DNA of 54,102 nt from Corynebacterium sp. HMSC036D02 (GTDB taxonomy: Bacteria > Actinomycetota > Actinomycetes > Mycobacteriales > Mycobacteriaceae). The position numbers and the translations under genes are program-made. Position 1 is the first letter of the stretch; every line of letters begins with the position of its first letter. The DNA lies in NCBI RefSeq assembly GCF_001836165.1, contig NZ_KV827661.1, forward strand, positions 75,479 to 129,580. Direction: 5' to 3'. The notes under the pieces were generated by a model that saw nothing but the letters and a program-made list of their open reading frames with translations, was not told where the DNA came from and searched no databases. This document shows positions 8,397 to 17,341 of the stretch, in pieces.

Positions 8397-9363
8397 AAAT
8401 CCGTGCATCGCCCGGCACAGTCCGGCCAATGACTGGGTAGCCGGGAACCTCGCCGATGACGAGGAGTCCACCGGATGTTTGGGCATCGGCGAGGAAAATC
8501 AAGTCTTCCTCGCTCAAATCTGTGTCGAGGTGGGGGCGCACCCAATCCAGATTGCGGCGCGAGCCACCCGGGATGAAGCCATCCGCCAAGGCATCCTTGG
8601 CACCTTCAATCGCAGGAACAGCTGAGAAGTCCAGCTCTGCGCCTATACCGGAGGCGCGGCACATCTTGTAGAGATGGCCCAGAAGACCAAAGCCGGTGAC
8701 ATCGGTTGCCGCGCGCACCCCGGCCGCCACGGCTGCCGCAGAGGCATCCCGATTAAGCGCGGTCATGGAGTCCACCGCGGCCTGGGAGACCTCACCGGTG
8801 GTTTTGTGCTTGTTATTGAGGATGCCCACGCCAATCGGCTTGGTCAGCGTGATGGGAAGTCCAGCTTCGGCGGCGTCGTTGCGCAGGATTTTATCCGGGT
8901 GGACGATACCCGTGGCTGCCAAACCATAGGTGGGTTCCGGTGCGGTGATGGAGTGGCCGCCGGTAATGGAGATGCCGGCCTGAGATGCCACGTCCATGCC
9001 GCCGCGCAGAACCTCGCGCAAAATGTCGAGACCAAGCACCTCGCGTGGCCAGCCAACCAGGTTGATGGCGGTGATGGGGGTGCCGCCCATGGCGTAGACG
9101 TCGGAAAGCGCATTGGCAGCAGCCACGCGGCCCCAGTCATAAGGGTCATTGAGCATCGGCGTGAAGAAATCCGCGGTAGAGATGACCGCCAGGCCGTTGG
9201 GGATGCGCACGGCGGAGGCATCGTCGCCGTCGTCAAGCCCGACCAGCACGTTGGGGTCCGCGGTGCCCACGAGGCCCTCCACAGCAGACTCGAGTTCTCC
9301 CGGGGGAATCTTGCAGGCGCAACCGCCACCGGCGGCAAAGGACGTAAGTTTAATGTCAGTCAT
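8386..9363 (-). CDS. selD: Selenide, water dikinase (selenophosphate synthase)
   Basis: A 325-residue enzyme that makes selenophosphate from selenide and ATP for Sec-tRNA synthesis. The Gly-rich N-terminus GGGCACKI has Cys15 and Cys17; one of them takes the place of the catalytic Cys/Sec, and the Lys18 that follows is conserved. The AIRS-type ATP-binding core follows (VGLDDGDDAS near residue 42, TADFFTPMLNDPYDWG near 65). The start is ATG at 9363. TAAAGT on the minus strand (9371-9376) ends 7 nt before it, so the transcript is probably leaderless. It is convergent with the dehydrogenase operon and divergent from tRNA-Sec. Confidence 0.95.
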   Translation of the reverse strand: MTDIKLTSFAAGGGCACKIPPGELESAVEGLVGTADPNVLVGLDDGDDASAVRIPNGLAVISTADFFTPMLNDPYDWGRVAAANALSDVYAMGGTPITAINLVGWPREVLGLDILREVLRGGMDVASQAGISITGGHSITAPEPTYGLAATGIVHPDKILRNDAAEAGLPITLTKPIGVGILNNKHKTTGEVSQAAVDSMTALNRDASAAAVAAGVRAATDVTGFGLLGHLYKMCRASGIGAELDFSAVPAIEGAKDALADGFIPGGSRRNLDWVRPHLDTDLSEEDLIFLADAQTSGGLLVIGEVPGYPVIGRTVPGDARISIR

Positions 9364-9370
9364 AAGTCCT

Positions 9371-9376
9371 ACTTTA
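9371..9376 (-). promoter_or_regulatory. -10 box of selD (leaderless)
   Basis: TAAAGT fits the corynebacterial TANANT consensus and ends 7 nt before the selD ATG. It lies in the 35-bp gap shared with the tRNA-Sec promoter. Confidence 0.5.
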
Positions 9377-9384
9377 GCCCCGTG

Positions 9385-9390
9385 TAAGGT
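9385..9390 (+). promoter_or_regulatory. -10 box of tRNA-Sec
   Basis: TAAGGT ends 8 nt before the mature tRNA 5' end at 9399, so transcription may begin at or near nucleotide 1 of the tRNA. Any -35 element would fall around the selD start codon. Confidence 0.4.
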
Positions 9391-9398
9391 GAGCAGAC

Positions 9399-9493
9399 GG
9401 AGGCGTACGTGTCCTGGTGGGCGCCCCGGTCTTCAAAACCGGTGAGGCCGAGCATCTCGGTCTGGCAGGTTCGATTCCTGTCCGTCTCCGCCA
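9399..9493 (+). tRNA. selC: tRNA-Sec (anticodon UCA)
   Basis: A 95-nt tRNA with encoded CCA (9491-9493) and the selenocysteine-specific fold. The acceptor GGAGGCG (9399-9405) pairs with CGTCTCC (9483-9489) with one G-U. The D stem has 6 bp (GTGTCC/GGGCGC) around a 4-nt TGGT loop. The anticodon arm is CCGGT-CTTCAAA-ACCGG with anticodon TCA at 9433-9435. The long variable arm is GGCCGAG-CAT-CTCGGTC, and the T arm is CAGG-TTCGATT-CCTG. The length equals E. coli tRNA-Sec. It lies directly upstream of selA. Confidence 0.96.
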
Positions 9494-9517
9494 TGTGCGC
9501 AGCTAGGAGGAACTTTG

Positions 9518-10801
9518 ATGACTGACCCCCGCCGCTTTATCCCGAAGATGGATGAGATCCTCCAGTACCCGGCGGTGCAGGATGCCCACCACCGCCTGGC
9601 GCCGCACTCGGTGCGCGGGATCATCGACGCCGTGCTTGCCGACGCCCGCTCCGGCTCCCTCGCCCCCTCCCAGATTGAGGAGGAGCTGGCCACCAGGCTC
9701 GATGCTGTGCAGCCATATTCCTTGCGCCACGTCATCAACGCCACTGGCGTCATCATCCACACGAACTTGGGCAGGGCTCCTTTACCGCCGGCAGCGGTAG
9801 ATGCGCTAGTGTCCGCGGCATCGTATACGGACGTTGAGATGGATCTGGACAGCGGCCTGCGCTCACGAGATAGGGGCCGCGCGGCCGTTGATGCGGTATT
9901 GGCTGCATGCCCCGGCGCGGAGGATGCGCTGATAGTGAACAACGGTGCCTCCGCGCTGCTGTTGGCTACGGCGGCCTTGGCCCCTGGCAAGGAAGTCATC
10001 ATCTCCCGCGGTGAGCTCATCGAGATTGGCGCGGGATTCCGCTTGCCCGAGCTCATCGAGTCCACGGCCACCCGCTTGCGCGAGGTCGGCGCTACGAACC
10101 GCACTCACCTGGCGGACTATGAGCGGGCGATGGGGGAGGACACGGGAGCCATCTTGAAGGTGCATCCCTCCAACTTCCTGATCAGTGGGTTCACTTCTTC
10201 GGTATCGGTTGCTGAGCTTCGTGCGCTCACCGACTTGCCGCTCATCGTGGATATCGGTTCGGGGTTGCTTAGACCAGATGACGCGCTGCCGGCAGAACCC
10301 TCCGCCAGCGAGGCTCTTCGCGATGGCGCCGACGTTGTCCTCTTTTCAGGGGATAAGCTGCTCGGCGGCCCGCAGGCCGGGGTGCTCGTCGGTGCAAAGG
10401 AAGCGATTACTGCGTGCAAGAAAGATCCGTTGGCGCGGGCGGTGCGCATCGATAAGCTACGGCTCAACGCGCTCGAGGCCTCTCTGTCCACGCCCTCCAA
10501 CGCCGTGCAGGACGCGCTCCACATTGATCCGCAGCGCCACCGCGAGCGCACGGAGAAGGTGGCAGCGGCAGTTGGCGGTGAGGTCGTCGAACACGCCGGA
10601 CGCGTCGGCGGTGGCGGGGCACCCGAGGTGCCGCTACCGGGGTGGGCCGTGGCGTTGCCAGAGGAGTTGGCACGGCCGTTGCGGTTGGGTGAGCCTCCTG
10701 TGGTGGCGCGCGTGAATCAGGGGCGCTGCCTGGTGGATGTGCGGTGTGTGCCGGAGGCACAGGATGCCGAGCTCATCGCGGCATTGCGGGCGGTGATCTA
10801 G
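9518..10801 (+). CDS. selA: L-seryl-tRNA(Sec) selenium transferase
   Basis: A 427-residue PLP enzyme that converts Ser-tRNA(Sec) to Sec-tRNA(Sec) with selenophosphate. SGDKLLGGPQAG contains the PLP lysine, Lys280 from the chosen start. INATGVIIHTNLGRAPLP near residue 70 is the other family signature. I choose ATG 9518 over TTG 9515 because AGGAGG (9505-9510) then has a 7-nt spacer. It follows tRNA-Sec by 24 nt and may be cotranscribed with it. The stop TAG abuts the selB start with no gap. The length is slightly below the E. coli protein. Confidence 0.95.
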   Translation: MTDPRRFIPKMDEILQYPAVQDAHHRLAPHSVRGIIDAVLADARSGSLAPSQIEEELATRLDAVQPYSLRHVINATGVIIHTNLGRAPLPPAAVDALVSAASYTDVEMDLDSGLRSRDRGRAAVDAVLAACPGAEDALIVNNGASALLLATAALAPGKEVIISRGELIEIGAGFRLPELIESTATRLREVGATNRTHLADYERAMGEDTGAILKVHPSNFLISGFTSSVSVAELRALTDLPLIVDIGSGLLRPDDALPAEPSASEALRDGADVVLFSGDKLLGGPQAGVLVGAKEAITACKKDPLARAVRIDKLRLNALEASLSTPSNAVQDALHIDPQRHRERTEKVAAAVGGEVVEHAGRVGGGGAPEVPLPGWAVALPEELARPLRLGEPPVVARVNQGRCLVDVRCVPEAQDAELIAALRAVI

Positions 10802-12592
10802 GTGTATGTAGTGGCCACTGCGGGGCACGTGGATCACGGCAAGTCGAGCCTGGTCAAGGCGCTGACGGGGATGGAACCGGACCGCTGGGAGGAAGAAAAG
10901 CGGCGCGGATTGACCATCGATTTAGGATTTGTGTGGACGAGGCTGGGCTCGGGCGCGGACGTCGCATTTGTCGATGTGCCGGGGCACGAGAAGTTCTTGG
11001 GCAACATGCTGGCCGGGGTGGGGCCGGCATCGGTGGTTCTCTTTGTGGTGGCGGCCGATGAAGGCTGGCAGGCGCAGTCCACCGATCATCGTGACGCGTT
11101 GCGTGCCCTGGGAATCGAGCACGGCGTGGTGGCGCTGACTCGTGCTGATAGGGCTGATACTGCCCGCCGGGCAGAGGTAGCCGCGCAGGTCAAAGCAGAA
11201 CTGGCTGGAACAGCGCTTGCCGACGCTCCCGTAGTCGAAGTCTCGGCGAAGACCGGCGAGGGCGTGGAGAAGCTGCGTGCCGAACTGGACCGGGTTCTCG
11301 CCGGTATGCCCACGTCGGATCCGCAGGCGCGCGTGCGGTTGTGGGTGGATCGCGCCTTCAGCGTGAAGGGCGCTGGAACCGTGGTGACGGGAACGCTGGC
11401 GGCCGGGACGGTTTCGGTAGGCGATGGCCTTGAGCTCAGTGGGCAACGCGTCACGGTGCGTGGGGTGCACAGTGAGAACAAGGCAGTGGACAGCGCTGCA
11501 CCCGTCACGCGCGTGGCGCTCAACTTGCGCGGGGTGGCTGCGGACCAGGTTCATCGCGGAGATGCTTTGCTTAGCCCTGGGTGCTGGCGTGTGCTCGACA
11601 CCGTGGATGTGCGGCGAACGTTCGGTACTGACATGAGCGAGCTTCCGCAGAACCTCGTGGTGCACATCGGCACCGCGGGAGTGGGCGCGCGGCTGCGGCC
11701 TTTAAGAGGTGAGTTCGCGCGGTTGACTCTGGAAAGCCCGTTACCGCTTACTTTGCTCGATAGGTTTGTGGTGCGCAGTCCGGGCGGGCGGCACGTCGTG
11801 GCCGGTTTAGAAGTGGTGGATGTGCACCCAGCTGAATTAAATAGGCGCGGTGATGCCAAGAAGCGCGCTGTTGAGCTAGAAGCTTTAGAAGCAACGAACC
11901 CGGCCCAGTGGCTCAAGCGCTGTGGCTACGCGGAGCTGCGTGGTCTTGTGCGCGACGGCTTTTCTGTGGCAGAGAAGCCGGCGGGAGTCATTGAGTTCCG
12001 CGACTGGTGGATCGCCGCCAGTCAGGTCACTGCGTGGAAAGGGGCTTTGATTCAGGCTGTGGAAGCCCATGCCGAGGCGAATCCGCTCTCCCCGGGGCTG
12101 ACGAAGGCAGCGGCCATGGATGCACTGGGACTGACCGAGCCGGCCTTGTTAGGCCTAGCGGTAGCAGCTGCCAAGCTCGAGACAGTTGATGGCGTGCTGC
12201 GCATGCCCGGGCAGACCGTCGACCTCGGCCCCGCGGAGAGGGGAGTGGCGGAGCTCGAGCGGCGACTGCGCGAGGACCCCTTTGCTGCCCCGGAAGCGGA
12301 AGACCTCAAAGAGCTGGGACTGGGACCGAAAGAGCTGGCCGCTGCTGAACGCGCCGGTCGCCTGCTCCGGCTGGCCAACGGTGTGGTGCTTCTGCCTTCA
12401 GCTCCGCGCGAGGCACTCGCCGTGGTCTCACAGTTGGAACAGCCCTTCACCCTCTCGGAGGCGCGCAAGGTACTTGGAACGACGCGCCGGGTTGCCATCC
12501 CGGTGCTGGAGCACCTCGACGCCACGGGGGCGACGCGCCTAGTCGACGGAAAGCGATTCGTGCGCGCGGCAGGGGCAAAGGAACCAAAGTAA
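10802..12592 (+). CDS. selB: Selenocysteine-specific elongation factor
   Basis: A 596-residue GTPase that carries Sec-tRNA(Sec) to UGA codons marked by SECIS. The G1 motif AGHVDHGKS is at residues 7-15, the G3 DVPGHE at 58-63 and the G4 variant TRAD near 114. EF-Tu-like domains II and III follow. The last 200 or so residues are the winged-helix region that binds the mRNA hairpin. The start is GTG at 10802, immediately after the selA stop, so the two are translationally coupled. Its presence with selA, selC and selD makes the Sec pathway complete in this window. Confidence 0.95.
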   Translation: MYVVATAGHVDHGKSSLVKALTGMEPDRWEEEKRRGLTIDLGFVWTRLGSGADVAFVDVPGHEKFLGNMLAGVGPASVVLFVVAADEGWQAQSTDHRDALRALGIEHGVVALTRADRADTARRAEVAAQVKAELAGTALADAPVVEVSAKTGEGVEKLRAELDRVLAGMPTSDPQARVRLWVDRAFSVKGAGTVVTGTLAAGTVSVGDGLELSGQRVTVRGVHSENKAVDSAAPVTRVALNLRGVAADQVHRGDALLSPGCWRVLDTVDVRRTFGTDMSELPQNLVVHIGTAGVGARLRPLRGEFARLTLESPLPLTLLDRFVVRSPGGRHVVAGLEVVDVHPAELNRRGDAKKRAVELEALEATNPAQWLKRCGYAELRGLVRDGFSVAEKPAGVIEFRDWWIAASQVTAWKGALIQAVEAHAEANPLSPGLTKAAAMDALGLTEPALLGLAVAAAKLETVDGVLRMPGQTVDLGPAERGVAELERRLREDPFAAPEAEDLKELGLGPKELAAAERAGRLLRLANGVVLLPSAPREALAVVSQLEQPFTLSEARKVLGTTRRVAIPVLEHLDATGATRLVDGKRFVRAAGAKEPK

Positions 12593-12663
12593 CGGCACCA
12601 TTTGTGGCCGGATTTCGGAGAAATCCCAGGTCAGTGTATTAGGTTAAGCGCATAAGGTGCCAG

Positions 12664-13488
12664 TTAAAAGGTGTCTTTGGGGGACGCGAAGGCGCGTGGA
12701 CCGGCCGGCAGCGGTGAGGCAAGGGGATCGGCCGGGGCAGTGAACTCCCAATCGGCATTGGGGTTGAGCACTGGCGGGATAGCAGGCTTGTTCGGGTCGA
12801 TCGGCAACGGCGGGACTGCGGGGGCGAAGAGCTCGGCGGGGTCTATCGGAAGGTCCACTGCGATGCGGCCCGCGGCAGCATAAGCACGGGCGGCAAGGGA
12901 GGCACCGGATTGGGTGGCGGCCGCGAACGCGGCGGCCAGCGCTGGGGCATCGGAGAGCCCCGCGCACGGACCGAGGACGAGGTTGTCGTGGGTGGCGAGG
13001 ACGGTGTCGTCGAGAAGCACGAGCGTCACGAAGAACTGTTCCGTGCCCATCGTGCGGAGCTGATATGCGGTGAGCTCGCCTTCCGCGACGCGAACAAGCG
13101 CGCCCTGTCCGCCGTTGAGCAGCGCGGTACCCGCCGGTTGGTTGTTGGCGGGAACCATCCACGGGTCGAGCCCCAAGGCGAGGGCGATCTCCACCTCACC
13201 GTCGACAATGTCGACGGTGGCATGCGTCGCCGGGTTCATCGCCGCCGTGCGCAGTCGATTCAGGGCGGGATACTCTGCGGACTCCTCGCCATCGAGTGAA
13301 CCCAAGAAACCGAAAGCTGAATGTACGCGCCAGCCCCCGGTGGTGGGGTCGGGGAGCAAGGAAACGTCGACGAGCGCAGGCTCCTGCGCCAACCCAGGGA
13401 TGCTCAACGCGGTGGAGAAGTTCACGTGCTCAAGAACCGCGACGTGCTCGACACCAAAATAAGAAGGAGCTAGCGGATACAGCGCCAT
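12664..13488 (-). CDS. Hypothetical protein, proline-rich C-terminus
   Basis: A 274-residue soluble-looking protein, acidic, with an Ala/Pro-rich C-terminal quarter (repeated P-L-P-I-D-P and A-P-A-D-P segments). No signal peptide or membrane segment is evident. I do not recognise a known family; its regular codon use and length argue for a real gene. The start is ATG 13488 with GAGGTGA 11 nt upstream; GTG 13503 lies inside that ribosome-binding site and is the alternative. It stands alone, divergent from the BCCT carrier. Confidence 0.65.
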   Translation of the reverse strand: MALYPLAPSYFGVEHVAVLEHVNFSTALSIPGLAQEPALVDVSLLPDPTTGGWRVHSAFGFLGSLDGEESAEYPALNRLRTAAMNPATHATVDIVDGEVEIALALGLDPWMVPANNQPAGTALLNGGQGALVRVAEGELTAYQLRTMGTEQFFVTLVLLDDTVLATHDNLVLGPCAGLSDAPALAAAFAAATQSGASLAARAYAAAGRIAVDLPIDPAELFAPAVPPLPIDPNKPAIPPVLNPNADWEFTAPADPLASPLPAGPRAFASPKDTF

Positions 13489-13603
13489 AGTTGCGTCAGT
13501 CACCTCGTGGGTCAGATGGGAATCGACGGACTTGTCTCAAGCTTACGCAGGAGCCGGATCTCCGATACGGTCGATAGAAGACTTAAACAACAACATATCG
13601 AAT

Positions 13604-13645
13604 AAGGAGTGAAGACCCATCACGGCTGATTCTCGTAGTTCGGTG
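13604..13645 (+). promoter_or_regulatory. Ribosome-binding site pointing to a possible ATC start for the BCCT gene
   Basis: AAGGAG (13604-13609) is 33 nt upstream of the first conventional start (GTG 13643) but 9 nt upstream of an in-frame ATC at 13619-13621. The eight codons between them are open and in frame. Either an ATC start is used or the site is fortuitous. Confidence 0.35.
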
Positions 13646-15580
13646 AACAATACCGATCAGAGCAAGAAGCGTACGCGCGAGGCTAAGCGGATTCTTAAAG
13701 ATATTATCTATCCGCACAACATCCATCCCGCCTTGGTTCCGGGCGTGTCCATCGAAGACCAAAAGGTGAAGTATGGGGTGGACAAACCCATTTTGATCGT
13801 CGTGGGCGGACTCATTGTGGCATTCGTTGCCTGGGGCGTCATCGCGCCCGAGCAGGTTTTCACTGCCTCCTCCGCGGCCTTGGATTGGGTCATGCGCAAC
13901 CTGGGATGGATCTTTACCACGCTGGCAACATTCCTTATGTTCTTGCTCCTCATCCTCGCTTTTTCCAAATACGGAAAAATTCCCTTGGGCGTGGATGGAG
14001 AGAAGCCGGAGTTCTCTACTGTGAGCTGGGCAGCGATGCTCTTTGGAGCCGGCATCGGCATCGGAATTATCTTCTTCGGCCCCTTTGAGCCGCTGAGCTA
14101 CTACCTGTCACCCCGGCCCGGCGCTTATGAGGCCGCCAGCGATGAAGCCGTCATGGGTGCGATGGCTCAAGCAGCGATGCACTGGGGAATCAATGCGTGG
14201 GCAATCTATGCCATCGTCGGACTGTGTGTGGCCTACGTGTCCTACCGCCGCGGGCGAGTGCCGTTGATGAGTTCTATCCTCATGCCGCTTTTTGGCAACC
14301 GCGAGACGGACTCCATGCCCGCGCGCATCATCGACGGGCTAGCAATCATCGCCACACTTTTTGGCACCGCGGCAACGCTCGGTATTGGAGCTTTGCAGAT
14401 CAGTCGCGGCGTGGAAATCGTCAGCGGCTGGTCAACCACGGGCAACACGGCGGCGCTGGTCATCATCATAGTGCTGTCCATCGGCACGATCTTCTCCGCG
14501 GTCTCGGGTGTATCGAAAGGAATCCGCTGGCTATCCAACATCAACCTTGTCTTGGCGCTCGGGCTCGCGGTCTTCTTCTTTGTCGTGGGGCCCACCGCCT
14601 TCCTGGCCAACATGCTGCCCGCCGTCATCATTGAGTACCTCGATGAGATGCCGAGCATGCTCTCCGCCAACATGGGACAAGGCGAAGAGATGGTGTCGTT
14701 CCTGTCCTCGTGGACCACGTTCTACTGGGCCTGGTGGGTGTCCTGGGCGCCCTTCGTTGGCGTGTTCGTGGCCAAGATCTCGCGCGGGCGTACCATCCGC
14801 CAGTACATTGTGGGCGTCTTGCTTATTCCTTCCGCCATCATCGTGTGTGCTTTCACCATCCTGGGCGGAACGACAATCTGGCTGCAGCGTCGCGACGGAG
14901 ATATTGCTCCCGATGGGACGATTGATTCCATGCCGCCTGCAGAAGATATCTTCTTCACCGTTCTGGATCACCTGCCGGGGTCGCAGATCATGGCGCCGCT
15001 CGTGCTCGTCATGCTCATCGTCTTCTTCATCACCACGGCGGATTCCGCGTCCATCGTGAATTCACAGCTCACGCAACGCGGCAACCCTAAGCCGAAGCCC
15101 GGGGTCACCATCTTCTGGGTCATGTGTATGGCGGGAATCGCCGTAGTGATTCTTCTCGCGGGCGGCCGCAATGCCCTGCAAGGCCTGCAGAACCTTATTA
15201 CCGTGACGGCTCTGCCTTTCGCGGTCATCATTGTGCTCATGTGCATCGCGCTGATTCGAGAATTGCGGCACGACCCCGCGGCCATCCGTACCTTTTACGA
15301 GGATCAGGCAATTTCCAACGCCGTCATCCATGGCGTGCGCGAGCACGGCGATAACTTCGCGCTAACCATTGAGCCGACTGCGGTTGACTCCGATTACGCC
15401 ACCGGTGCGGAGTTCGATTCCACCGCAGCGGAAGTCACCGAATGGTACGCACGCACGGATGAAGAAGGCCACGCGGTGGGCTATGACTATGAAACCGGCG
15501 AATACACTGACGATGATCCAACCGTGAAGGATGGCGAGTCACTGGTGCTACCCCCAGAGGAGAACTCCGACAAGCTATAG
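13643..15580 (+). CDS. BCCT-family osmolyte transporter
   Basis: A 645-residue betaine/carnitine/choline-type secondary carrier with about 12 membrane helices. GAGIGIGIIFFGPFEP is the glycine-rich Na+-site helix of the family. The aromatic segment WTTFYWAWWVSWAPFVGVFVAKISRGRTIR is the BCCT signature, with the Trp cluster that forms the substrate box. The hydrophilic N-terminal (about 45 residues) and C-terminal (about 110 residues, acidic) tails resemble the osmosensing tails of corynebacterial carriers such as BetP, EctP and LcoP. The substrate, probably glycine betaine, ectoine or proline, cannot be fixed. The start is uncertain: GTG 13643, or a non-standard ATC at 13619 that fits the AAGGAG site. 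Confidence 0.9.
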   Translation: MNNTDQSKKRTREAKRILKDIIYPHNIHPALVPGVSIEDQKVKYGVDKPILIVVGGLIVAFVAWGVIAPEQVFTASSAALDWVMRNLGWIFTTLATFLMFLLLILAFSKYGKIPLGVDGEKPEFSTVSWAAMLFGAGIGIGIIFFGPFEPLSYYLSPRPGAYEAASDEAVMGAMAQAAMHWGINAWAIYAIVGLCVAYVSYRRGRVPLMSSILMPLFGNRETDSMPARIIDGLAIIATLFGTAATLGIGALQISRGVEIVSGWSTTGNTAALVIIIVLSIGTIFSAVSGVSKGIRWLSNINLVLALGLAVFFFVVGPTAFLANMLPAVIIEYLDEMPSMLSANMGQGEEMVSFLSSWTTFYWAWWVSWAPFVGVFVAKISRGRTIRQYIVGVLLIPSAIIVCAFTILGGTTIWLQRRDGDIAPDGTIDSMPPAEDIFFTVLDHLPGSQIMAPLVLVMLIVFFITTADSASIVNSQLTQRGNPKPKPGVTIFWVMCMAGIAVVILLAGGRNALQGLQNLITVTALPFAVIIVLMCIALIRELRHDPAAIRTFYEDQAISNAVIHGVREHGDNFALTIEPTAVDSDYATGAEFDSTAAEVTEWYARTDEEGHAVGYDYETGEYTDDDPTVKDGESLVLPPEENSDKL

Positions 15581-15581
15581 T
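15576..15581 (+). promoter_or_regulatory. -10 box of the ZIP transporter gene (leaderless)
   Basis: TATAGT overlaps the BCCT stop codon and ends 8 nt before ATG 15590. This implies an independent leaderless transcript for the ZIP gene. Confidence 0.45.
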
Positions 15582-15589
15582 TTCCCACT

Positions 15590-16386
15590 ATGGACTTAGC
15601 CACCATTGCCTTCGCTTTCAGCCTCGTGCTGCTGTCTGGCTTGTCGACGTCTATCGGTGGCGCCCTAGCCGTCGGCAAGCGCGAGCCCGGCCCGAAGTTC
15701 ATGGCGGCTGCCCTGGGTTTGTCCGCGGGCGTGATGCTCTACGTCTCCTTCATGGAAATCCTGCCGGAGGCCCTGAAGAAGCTAGAGAGCACTCTCGGGG
15801 ACGAGGCGCGCGCCACCTGGACGATGATGGGGGCCTTCTTCGCGGGCATTGCGATTATCGCCATCATTGACCGCCTCGTGCCGGAGGAGATCAACCCGCA
15901 CGAGCCGGCCACCACTGAGGAAGAAGCACGCCGCAAGAGGCTGATGAAGACCGGCATGTTCACTGCCTTCGCGCTGGCCATCCACAATTTCCCCGAGGGC
16001 TTCGCCACGTTCCTCTCGGGCCTGGAAGCCCCAGAGATTGCTATTCCCGTTGCCGTAGCTATTGCCATCCACAACACCCCGAGGGCATTGCGGTGGCGGT
16101 ACCCCTGCGCAGCGCAACGGGGTCACGCAAGAAAGCCTTCTGGTGGGCCACGCTATCGGGCTTGGCCGAGCCCCTCGGCGCTCTCATCGGCTTCGCGCTG
16201 CTGATGCCGTTTATCGGGCCGATGACTTTCGGCATCAGCTTCGCCGTCATCGCCGGCATCATGGTGTTCATCTCCCTCGATGAGCTCTTGCCCACGGCGG
16301 AGGAGACCGGCGAACACCACTGTGCCATCTACGGCCTTATCGCCGGTATGGCGGTCATGGCAGTGTCGCTCGCGATGTTTATTTAA
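15590..16386 (+). pseudogene. zupT: ZIP-family zinc/metal transporter, single-base frameshift
   Basis: Two frames together encode a ZupT-like protein of about 265 residues. The first frame runs from ATG 15590 through the intact IHNFPEG metal motif to IHN at 16067-16075. There CACAACACCCCGAGGGC replaces the CACAACATCCCCGAGGGC expected for the second motif HNIPEG. One base, most simply the T of ATC, is missing between 16076 and 16077. After the shift the normal sequence AVAVPLRSATG...GLAEPLGALIG resumes and ends at TAA 16384-16386. As read, translation would stop at 16204 and lose the last helices. It could be a true inactivating mutation, a phase-variable or strain-specific lesion, or a sequence error in a C-run. 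Its 3' end overlaps the convergent DUF808 gene by 8 nt. Confidence 0.85.
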
Positions 16387-17299
16387 CGCGCTCCGCGGTG
16401 GCCTTGACCGCCATGATGATGGTGACGATAACGGCGCCCAAAATAAAGCCGCACAACATGGACAAACCGGTGTCCGCCAACCAGGCGAGGACGCCGTTGT
16501 TGATGCTCTCGGTCACGTGGTGGATAAAGCCATAAGGCTGCTCGGCGCCGAATTCGCTCAGGCCCTTGACCACGATGTGGCCGCCGACCCACAGCATGGC
16601 GGCGGTACCGATGATGCCGATGATATTGAGCACAATGGGCATGCCCTTCACCAACGCGGTGCCCAGGGCAGAGTCACCATCGTGGCGCTTGAGCAGGGCC
16701 ACGCCGATGTCATCCATTTTGACTAGCAGTCCAACGGCGCCGTAGACGCCCAAGGTGAGGAGGACACCAACGGTGACCAAGGCGCCCAGGCGCAGCCAGA
16801 ATGGTTGGTCGATGACCTCGTTAAGGGAAATCACCATAATTTCGGCTGAGAGGATAAGGTCCGTGGTGATAGCGGACTTGACCAGGGAGTCCTCGGCATC
16901 GGGGCCCTTTTCTTCCACGGTCTGTTCGTCCTTCTCACCGCGGTGGAGGACAGCATGGAAGATCTTCTCTGCGCCCTCGAAGCACAGGTAAGCACCCCCG
17001 CACATGAGGATGGGGGTGAGCGCCCAGGGCGCGATCCACGACAGGATGAGCGCGATCGGCAGGATGATGACGAGCTTGTTGATCAGCGAGCCCTTGGTGA
17101 TACGCCAAATCATCGGCAGCTCACGCTGCGGCTTGACGCCCTGGACATATTGGGGCGTGACGGCGGCATCATCGACAACGACTCCGGCGGCTTTCACCGA
17201 AGTCTTTCCGGCCAAAGCTGCCACGTCGTCGACGCTGGAGGCAGCGGAGCGGGCGATCAGGGCGACGTCGTCAAGCAGGGCATAGAGGCCACCGGCCAT
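16379..17299 (-). CDS. DUF808 (YedI-like) inner-membrane protein
   Basis: A 306-residue membrane protein of the DUF808/YedI family. The opening MAGGLYALLDDVALIARSAASSVDDVA is the family signature, followed by DDAAVTPQYVQG and multiple hydrophobic segments. A charged insert with KDEQTVEEKGPDAED lies near residue 130. The start ATG 17299 is preceded on the minus strand by AAAGGA. The molecular role is unknown, although the family is widespread. Confidence 0.88.
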   Translation of the reverse strand: MAGGLYALLDDVALIARSAASSVDDVAALAGKTSVKAAGVVVDDAAVTPQYVQGVKPQRELPMIWRITKGSLINKLVIILPIALILSWIAPWALTPILMCGGAYLCFEGAEKIFHAVLHRGEKDEQTVEEKGPDAEDSLVKSAITTDLILSAEIMVISLNEVIDQPFWLRLGALVTVGVLLTLGVYGAVGLLVKMDDIGVALLKRHDGDSALGTALVKGMPIVLNIIGIIGTAAMLWVGGHIVVKGLSEFGAEQPYGFIHHVTESINNGVLAWLADTGLSMLCGFILGAVIVTIIMAVKATAERVK

Positions 17300-17341
17300 G
17301 GCTCACATCCTTTAAGATAGGGGAGAAGTACTCACCCTAGG

